From Clostridiales bacterium (GTDB lineage: Bacteria; Bacillota; Clostridia; Christensenellales; QALW01), in contig JAHAAN010000109.1 of assembly GCA_018376855.1 (NCBI GenBank), positions 1 through 8,979 on the forward strand: a DNA stretch of 8,979 bases. The letters are read 5' to 3'. Numbering within the stretch: position 1 is the first letter of the stretch; each line of letters opens with the position of its first letter. Below the pieces are notes generated by a model. That model was not told the origin of the DNA and did not search any database. It saw nothing but the letters and a program-made list of their open reading frames with translations. This document shows positions 5,253 through 8,979 of the stretch, in pieces. A program made the position numbers and the translations under genes.

Positions 5253-6386
5253 GTGAGCTTTGATTTTATGATGCCCAACCGCATTCTGTTCGGGCGCGGT
5301 TCGTTTGAAAAACTGAGAGAGCTTTTGCCTCAGTTCGGAAAACGTTATATGGTTCTTATGAGCGGTTCTGCAATGAGAAATGCAGCGCTTATGCAGCAGC
5401 TTGAGGCGGCCGTGCAGGCGGCGGGGATAGAGACGGCGATGTTTAACGTCGCGCCCGGTGAGCCGTCGCCGGCTGCGGTCAACGCTGCCGCCGAATTCTG
5501 TCGCCTGCGCGGGTGCGACGCCTGCTTGGCTGTCGGCGGCGGAAGCACGCTCGACACCGCAAAGGCCGCTGCGGCGCTGGCGGTAAACGGCGGAAGCGTG
5601 GAGGAATATCTTGAAGGCGTGGGAACGGGGCGGCAGATTGTGCGCAAGCCGCTTGCGTGGATCGCGGTTCCCACTACGGCCGGCACCGGTGCGGAGGCCA
5701 CGAAGAACGCCGTGATTTCCGATCACAAAGCGGGCTATAAAAAGAGCTTTCGCAGCAATATGCTTTTTGCAAGCGCAGTGATCGTCGACCCTATGCTTAC
5801 GCTTTCGGTGCCGCCGGCGGTTACGGCTGCCACAGGCATGGATGCGATTACGCAGCTTATCGAAAGTCTTACCTCTAAAAAGAGCAATGAAATGGCAAGG
5901 GCGCTTTGCATGTATGCGCTGCGTTTTGCCAATGCGCTTCCGAAAGCTTATGCCAACGGCACGGATATAGACGCGCGGGAAAAGATGTGCCTTTGTGCGC
6001 TGTACAGCGGCATGGCGCTTTCGTGCAGCGGACTCGGCGCCGCGCACGGGATTGCAGCGGGGCTGGGCGCGCTGCTTCCGGTTGCGCACGGAACGGCCTG
6101 CGCGCTGCTGCTTCCGCATGTGATGCGCTATAATCTCTCTGTATGCGGGGAGGACTATGCATATGCAGCGGAATGCTTCGGCAGGGAGAGAAAGGCGGAA
6201 GAGGCGATCAAAGCGGTGGAGGAGCTGAACGCTGCTATGGCGATTCCATGTCGTCTTTCGCAGCTTGGCGTTACACAGGAGATGCTTCCTGCGCTTGCGC
6301 GTGCGTCTATGGGTTCGAGCATGAGCGGCAATCCGGTTGATATGAACAAGGAACAGTGCCTTGCATTTTTGAAACATATTTTTTAA
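5253..6386 (+). CDS. Iron-type (group III) NAD(P)-dependent alcohol dehydrogenase
   Basis: This 377-residue enzyme is of the Fe-ADH family, which interconverts alcohols and aldehydes or ketones with NAD(P)H. Landmarks are the opening MPNRILFGRGSFEKL, the nucleotide-binding GGGSTLDTAK (95-104), the VPTTAGTGAEAT motif (139-150), and the metal site. By comparison with E. coli FucO the ligands are Asp197, position 201, His265 and His279. Position 201 is Gln (GMDAITQLIE), where most family members have His (DALTHAIE). The start is GTG at 5253, with AAAGGGG 6 nt upstream. It gives a normal N-terminus, and the ATG at 5205 precedes the predicted transcript start. Substrate cannot be told from sequence. 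No terminator is visible before the LysM gene 63 bp downstream, so some co-transcription is likely. The palindrome at 5164-5181 suggests repression. Confidence 0.9.
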   Translation: MSFDFMMPNRILFGRGSFEKLRELLPQFGKRYMVLMSGSAMRNAALMQQLEAAVQAAGIETAMFNVAPGEPSPAAVNAAAEFCRLRGCDACLAVGGGSTLDTAKAAAALAVNGGSVEEYLEGVGTGRQIVRKPLAWIAVPTTAGTGAEATKNAVISDHKAGYKKSFRSNMLFASAVIVDPMLTLSVPPAVTAATGMDAITQLIESLTSKKSNEMARALCMYALRFANALPKAYANGTDIDAREKMCLCALYSGMALSCSGLGAAHGIAAGLGALLPVAHGTACALLLPHVMRYNLSVCGEDYAYAAECFGRERKAEEAIKAVEELNAAMAIPCRLSQLGVTQEMLPALARASMGSSMSGNPVDMNKEQCLAFLKHIF

Positions 6387-6413
6387 CCGTGGCGCTTTTA
6401 ACAGCATAGAATG
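6385..6413 (+). promoter_or_regulatory. Possible sigma-K-like promoter for the LysM gene
   Basis: AACC (6385-6388), a 16-bp spacer, and CATAGAATG (6405-6413) resemble the Bacillus sigma-K pattern of an AC-containing -35 and CATAnnnTA -10 (last A is G here). Short degenerate matches like this arise by chance. Support is the location about 37 bp before the start codon and a product type often found in spore coats. Confidence 0.3.
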
Positions 6414-6449
6414 AAACCGAGAACCAACAAACAAGGAAGGGGAAATTCT

Positions 6450-7034
6450 ATGTTTTATACGTTTTATAAGGTAATGCACGAGGATACGTTGTATCGTTTG
6501 GCGGAGATGTTTGACACTACAGTGGCGGAGATCAAGCGCATGAACGGGCTGACAGGGGATGTGATCCGCCCGGGAGATATGCTGCTGATGAAGGCGGAGA
6601 TGCCGCAGTGGTATCAGGCGGGCGCAGTCATTATGCCGCAGCTTACCGATGCGCAGCTGGCTGCGATGGCGCAGGGAAACGGTCAAATGCCGCCCCAAAC
6701 CAATCCGGAGCCGGAACCTCCGCAGGGCTGCAATTCGTATACGATACAGGCGGGCGACACGCTTTATGCGATTGCGCGCGCCAACGGAACGACAGTGGGA
6801 ATTCTGCGGGCGGTAAATCCCGGCTTGGATGAGAAAAATCTGACGGTCGGAAGCCGCATCTGCGTTCCTGTTCGAACGGAAAATTCTTATATTTATACCG
6901 TTCGCCCCGGTGATTCTCCCACAAAGATTGCCAATAAGTTCGGCGTTGGAGTGGAGAGACTTGTAAGGGCAAATTACTTACAGTCGGCAGATACCGCGCT
7001 GATTCCCGGTACGCAGCTGCTGATCGCGCTGTAA
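6450..7034 (+). CDS. Protein with three LysM domains, no signal peptide
   Basis: A 194-residue protein made almost wholly of LysM modules, which bind N-acetylglucosamine-containing glycans such as peptidoglycan. Module 1 spans about residues 3-47 and is divergent (YTFYKVMHEDTLYRLAEMF). Module 2 is at 96-140 (SYTIQAGDTLYAIARANGTT) and module 3 at 147-192 (YIYTVRPGDSPTKIANKFGV). A Pro/Gln/Glu-rich linker near 75-92 joins modules 1 and 2. No signal peptide, catalytic domain or membrane segment is present. ATG at 6450 is preferred over the in-frame ATG at 6411 because AAGGAAGGGG lies just before it and module 1 begins immediately. LysM proteins without signal peptides in spore formers are often spore coat or cortex-associated (SafA is the known example). 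That role is inferred here, helped by a possible sporulation promoter and nearby SASP genes. Confidence 0.9.
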   Translation: MFYTFYKVMHEDTLYRLAEMFDTTVAEIKRMNGLTGDVIRPGDMLLMKAEMPQWYQAGAVIMPQLTDAQLAAMAQGNGQMPPQTNPEPEPPQGCNSYTIQAGDTLYAIARANGTTVGILRAVNPGLDEKNLTVGSRICVPVRTENSYIYTVRPGDSPTKIANKFGVGVERLVRANYLQSADTALIPGTQLLIAL

Positions 7035-7046
7035 AGACATATAAAA

Positions 7047-7183
7047 AATACGCCTCATTTGAGATACCGCAGCCGAGGGCTTGAAAACAGGCGGTAAGGA
7101 TAATCGGCACAATACGGTGTTATGCGCCGACCTGCTGACAAGCGGACAATCAAATGCGGCAGATTGCCCAAATGAAGTGTATT
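7047..7183 (+). ncRNA. Unassigned structured RNA with long closing helix and pseudoknot
   Basis: The gap after the LysM gene folds by hand into a compact structure. The closing helix pairs 7047-7053 with 7177-7183, then, after one C-A mismatch, 7055-7061 with 7169-7175 (14 bp in all). Inside are GCCGA/TCGGC (7072-7076 with 7104-7108) capped by GCTTG-AAAA-CAGGC (7079-7092). There is also a hairpin CC(T)GCT-GACA-AGCGG (7131-7145), and another, GG(A)CAATC/GATTGCC (7144-7151 with 7162-7168), whose loop GCGG (7156-7159) can form a pseudoknot with CCGC (7067-7070). The last two hairpins overlap by 2 nt, so they may compete or stack. A strong terminator follows at 7240-7272. No protein is encoded. 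The raiA-motif RNA class of Bacillota is a candidate identity by general size and complexity, but I cannot confirm it. Confidence 0.6.
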
Positions 7184-7239
7184 CGCAGCAGAGCAATGAA
7201 ATTTGTAAGCAAAGCTTTAGCTTATATCGATACAGCAAT

Positions 7240-7272
7240 GGCGGCAAGGAGAGATCCTTGCCGCCGTTTTCT
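7240..7272 (+). terminator. Strong intrinsic terminator after the LysM gene/structured RNA
   Basis: GGCGGCAAGGA (7240-7250), GAGA loop, TCCTTGCCGCC (7255-7265): an 11-bp perfect stem with a tetraloop, followed by GTTTTCT. It lies 205 bp after the LysM stop codon, with the structured RNA between them. A small TAAGC/GCTTA hairpin (7206-7224) precedes it. Confidence 0.92.
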
Positions 7273-7383
7273 ATATTAAAACATAAATTATTAAGAATTC
7301 AGATATTTGAGAGGAACTGCTTTGCGGAATCAGGCATAAAAATATGTTTTTGTTTGGCGTTATTTTGATAAGCGTATATTAAT

Positions 7384-7401
7384 GATAAAAAATTTTTTAT
7401 C
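7384..7401. repeat. 18-bp perfect palindrome upstream of the SASP promoter
   Basis: GATAAAAAATTTTTTATC is a perfect palindrome ending 3 bp before the -35 element at 7405. GCGTATA occurs on both sides (7373-7379 and 7403-7409). It could be a regulator site, bent DNA acting as an upstream activating element, or an AT-rich coincidence. Apart from this and the two features below, the 7273-7541 stretch is AT-rich with no gene. Confidence 0.45.
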
Positions 7402-7404
7402 TGC

Positions 7405-7433
7405 GTATAAAATCGGGGAATTTTGCGATAATA
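7405..7433 (+). promoter_or_regulatory. Sigma-G/sigma-F-like forespore promoter of the SASP genes
   Basis: GTATA (7405-7409), 17 bp, GATAATA (7427-7433). In Bacillus subtilis sigma-G sites are about GHATR-17/18-CATWHTA; this fits the -35 fully and the -10 at 6 of 7. The predicted start near 7440 would place hairpin GTCGC/GCGAC (7440-7444 with 7453-7457) at the very 5' end of a 100-nt leader. SASP genes are the standard sigma-G targets, which raises confidence. Confidence 0.6.
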
Positions 7434-7463
7434 TATAACGTCGCAGCAAAAGGCGACAGAAAA

Positions 7464-7497
7464 ACTTCAAAAATTTACCTGTTATATTTGTTGAAGT
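7464..7497 (+). repeat. Inverted repeat in the SASP leader
   Basis: ACTTCAA (7464-7470) and TTGAAGT (7491-7497) are a perfect 7-bp inverted repeat around 20 nt, in the leader 45 bp before the first SASP start. It may form an mRNA hairpin affecting stability or translation. No ligand or protein is suggested by the sequence. Confidence 0.35.
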
Positions 7498-7541
7498 ATA
7501 AGAGAAAAATAATAACACAAACCGTAAGGAGGTGAAAATAA

Positions 7542-7736
7542 ATGGCAAGAAGCAATAAGCTGGTGGTTCCGGAGGCTAAGCAGGCTATGGACAACCTGAA
7601 ATATGAAGTTGCAAATTCCATCAACGTAAACCTGAAGCAAGGCTATAACGGTGATCTGACCTCTAAGCAGGCTGGTTCGGTTGGCGGAGAAATGGTTCGC
7701 AGAATGATCGAGCAGTATGAGAAAACTGGTAAGTAA
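7542..7736 (+). CDS. Alpha/beta-type small acid-soluble spore protein, copy 1
   Basis: This 64-residue protein matches the alpha/beta SASP family, which coats forespore DNA, shifts it to an A-like form and protects it from UV and other damage. The proteins are degraded by the GPR protease at germination. Conserved features are NKLVVPEAKQAMDNLKYEVA in the first half, with the GPR-type cleavage region at KYE-VA, and GDLTSKQAGSVGGEMVRRMIE in the second half. The middle reads NSINVNLKQG, where most relatives (and copy 2) have a Gly before Val-Asn-Leu, a mild divergence. The start follows a strong GGAGGTGA site. It is co-transcribed with the next gene, 20 bp away. Length is normal for the clostridial form. 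Confidence 0.96.
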   Translation: MARSNKLVVPEAKQAMDNLKYEVANSINVNLKQGYNGDLTSKQAGSVGGEMVRRMIEQYEKTGK

Positions 7737-7756
7737 TTAAAGGAGATTATAAAACA

Positions 7757-7951
7757 ATGGCAAGCAGCAATAAGTTGGTAGTTCCTGAAGCGAAACAGGC
7801 TATGGACAACCTGAAATATGAAGTTGCTCAACAGATGGGCGTAAACCTCAAACAGGGTTATAACGGTGATCTCACTTCCAAGCAGGCGGGTTCCGTCGGC
7901 GGGGAAATGGTGAAGCGTATGATCCAGAGCTATGAAAAGACTTCCAAGTAA
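7757..7951 (+). CDS. Alpha/beta-type small acid-soluble spore protein, copy 2
   Basis: A second 64-residue SASP, nearly identical in layout to copy 1. It differs mainly at residue 3 (S for R), the centre (QQMGVNLKQG in place of NSINVNLKQG), and near the C-terminus (KRMIQSYEKTSK). The QxMGVNL core is closer to the family consensus. The DNA differs at many synonymous sites, so the duplication is not recent. An AAGGAG site lies 11 nt before ATG. The terminator at 7982-8014 closes the two-gene unit. Confidence 0.96.
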   Translation: MASSNKLVVPEAKQAMDNLKYEVAQQMGVNLKQGYNGDLTSKQAGSVGGEMVKRMIQSYEKTSK

Positions 7952-7981
7952 ACAACGGGCTATTTTAAATAAAAAATAATG

Positions 7982-8014
7982 AAAGCGGCGCGATCCTATA
8001 GACGCGCCGCTTTT
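7982..8014. terminator. Bidirectional terminator shared by SASP genes and mscL
   Basis: AAAGCGGCGCG (7982-7992) pairs with CGCGCCGCTTT (8003-8013), an 11-bp stem with a 10-nt loop. On the plus strand TTTT follows. On the minus strand the stem is followed by TTTCATTATTTTTT. It sits between the convergent stop codons at 7951 and 8049. Confidence 0.9.
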
Positions 8015-8048
8015 ATACATAAATATTGTTTTTTGCCGTGCTGTTTGC

Positions 8049-8549
8049 TTATTCAGCCACAGCTTCTTCTGCGGTGGGCAGCTCGGAGGTGCAGTGCGCG
8101 CAGCGCATGGCCTCCAGCGGAATCTCGCTCAGGCAGTAAGGGCATTTTTTGGTCGTGGGCGGAGCGGGAGCCTGCGCGGCAGCCTTTCTTGCTTTGGGGG
8201 CGTTCAGAGCGCGTACAACCAAAAACAGTGCAAAGGCGACGATCAGAAAATTCAGCAGATTCGTCAGAAATGCACCGTAGTTAAAGGTGATGTAGCCAAG
8301 TTCTTTTGCGGCTGCAAGCGTAAAGGCTTCAGCAGTTTCAGGAATTGCAGGGAAGAAAACGCCGTCGGGCGATTTGAGAAGCACAAACAGCTCGCTGAAA
8401 TCGGCTTTGAACAGCAAGCCGATCAGCGGCGTGATCAGGTCGTTGACCAAAGAAGTTACGATGGTTCCGAAAGCGCCGCCAATGATGACGCCGACAGCCA
8501 TGTCTACGGCATTTCCCTTAAAGGCAAATTTTTTAAATTCTTTCAACAT
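8049..8549 (-). CDS. mscL: Large-conductance mechanosensitive channel with C-terminal zinc ribbon
   Basis: MscL forms a pentameric membrane channel that opens under high membrane tension to release solutes during osmotic downshock. The 166-residue protein starts with the diagnostic MLKEFKKFAFKGNAVDMAVGVIIG and its first membrane helix (about 17-45). A periplasmic loop (about 46-90) and the second helix (about 93-113) follow. After a Pro/Ala linker it carries CPYC-x10-CAHC (Cys136, 139, 150, 153), a zinc-ribbon tail that E. coli MscL lacks but which is common in clostridial and some other bacterial MscL proteins. ATG at 8549 fits the family N-terminus; AAAGGAG lies about 12 nt upstream, slightly far. 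It has its own promoter and shares a terminator with the SASP genes. Confidence 0.96.
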   Translation of the reverse strand: MLKEFKKFAFKGNAVDMAVGVIIGGAFGTIVTSLVNDLITPLIGLLFKADFSELFVLLKSPDGVFFPAIPETAEAFTLAAAKELGYITFNYGAFLTNLLNFLIVAFALFLVVRALNAPKARKAAAQAPAPPTTKKCPYCLSEIPLEAMRCAHCTSELPTAEEAVAE

Positions 8550-8584
8550 AACAACAAAAAACTCCTTTATCCTTTGTTTTTTTT

Positions 8585-8613
8585 ATTATATTCCGATTTA
8601 AAACTTTTTTCAA
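8585..8613 (-). promoter_or_regulatory. Strong sigma-A promoter of mscL
   Basis: The minus strand reads TTGAAA (8613-8608), exactly 17 bp, and a perfect TATAAT (8590-8585). Transcription would start near 8578, giving a short leader of about 30 nt. Confidence 0.85.
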
Positions 8614-8682
8614 GAGGATTTTTCACAAAGTTTTTGCCGCGCTTGTTTTTTTTAATTATGCAGGAAGTTTTGCAAAAGATAC

Positions 8683-8865
8683 TGTGGACAATAGTTTTGC
8701 ACATCTGTTGATAAAATGGGTTGAAATAGTGGAAAACTTTAAAACGTGCGCAGGGTCCTGTGGATAAATTGAGGATAAAAAAGGCGCATTTTTTTAAGTT
8801 ATCAACAGAAATAGGAAAAAAACCGTAAATAACGAGCTTTTTTCTGTTGGAAGTGCTGTGTATAA
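8683..8865. other. Cluster of DnaA-box-like sites, candidate chromosomal oriC
   Basis: The non-coding end of the window holds a perfect DnaA box TGTGGATAA (8759-8767) and five single-mismatch sites: TGTGGACAA (8683-8691), TGTTGATAA (8706-8714), TGAGGATAA (8770-8778), TTATCAACA in reverse orientation (8799-8807), and TGTGTATAA (8857-8865). Six sites within 183 bp of AT-rich, gene-free DNA is typical of a bacterial origin. The minus-strand bias of genes to the left fits leading-strand transcription away from it. In Bacillota dnaA usually adjoins oriC, but the window ends first, at 8979. I recognise nothing in 8866-8979; an ATG at 8901 stays open to the edge but does not look like DnaA. Confidence 0.7.
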
Positions 8866-8979
8866 AAAATAAACAGGGGACGGGGAGAAAGCGCATAAAA
8901 ATGAAATATGCCTGCTGCAATCCTGCAAAACAGAGAAGAAAGTTTTTGAAAGGTCATTCATATATTCATAGGGATCAAC

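Noticed and set aside
5223..6698. 491-codon open frame on the minus strand opposite the alcohol dehydrogenase
   Set aside because: It is the antisense of a well conserved Fe-ADH gene, is rich in Arg/His with no recognisable domain, and spans a gene boundary. It is a shadow frame of GC-rich coding DNA.
7360..7548. 62-codon minus-strand frame upstream of the SASP genes
   Set aside because: AT-rich Phe/Leu/Ile-rich translation crossing the promoter and palindrome; no RBS.
8567..8920. 117-codon minus-strand frame at the right end
   Set aside because: It runs through all the DnaA-box-like sites and the mscL promoter, is Phe/Lys-rich from AT-rich DNA, and has no RBS or homology.
8901..8979. ATG frame open to the right edge (MKYACCNPAKQ...) as the start of dnaA
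   Set aside because: The peptide does not resemble the DnaA N-terminus, and the nearest AG-rich site is about 13 nt away. Too short and unsupported to call a gene.
8941..8979. TTGAAA-17-TAGGGA promoter at the right edge
   Set aside because: The -10 matches only three of six bases, and the gene it would serve is outside the window.

Overview
The window looks like chromosomal DNA from a spore-forming, Gram-positive, anaerobic bacterium of the Bacillota, most likely class Clostridia. The evidence is a tandem pair of alpha/beta-type small acid-soluble spore proteins, a SpoVB/MurJ-like flippase, a folate ECF transporter S component behind a tetrahydrofolate riboswitch, an MscL with a C-terminal zinc ribbon, strong AGGAGG-type ribosome binding sites, and TTGNNN-17-TATAAT-like promoters. 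Base composition is moderate, with AT-rich intergenic regions. I see no CRISPR array, insertion sequence, tRNA or rRNA.

Layout. Left part, mostly minus strand: the 5' end of a small protein resembling DUF6514 (runs off the window); a DUF2156 GNAT-like protein preceded by a possible 55-codon leader ORF; a glutamate dehydrogenase gene (gdhA) that has lost about 31 codons and its reading frame near residue 46; folT with its riboswitch; and a MATE/MVF-fold flippase. The strand then switches. Plus-strand genes are an iron-type alcohol dehydrogenase, a three-LysM protein without a signal peptide, an unannotated structured RNA of about 140 nt followed by a strong terminator, and two SASP genes. mscL is convergent with the SASPs and shares a bidirectional terminator with them. 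The last 300 bases hold a cluster of DnaA-box-like sites that looks like an origin of replication (oriC).

How it fits together. Several genes relate to sporulation or the cell envelope (SASPs behind a sigma-G-like promoter, LysM protein, flippase). Others are housekeeping (GDH, folate uptake, MscL, alcohol dehydrogenase). Most genes have their own promoter, so this is a string of short transcription units rather than one operon.

The most interesting items are: (1) the structured RNA at 7047-7183, with a long closing helix, several hairpins and a probable pseudoknot, for which the raiA-motif class is a testable but unconfirmed identity; (2) the gdhA deletion/frameshift; (3) the folT leader, where one hairpin both hides the ribosome binding site and looks like a terminator; (4) the candidate oriC; and (5) an 18-bp palindrome over the -35 box of the alcohol dehydrogenase promoter.
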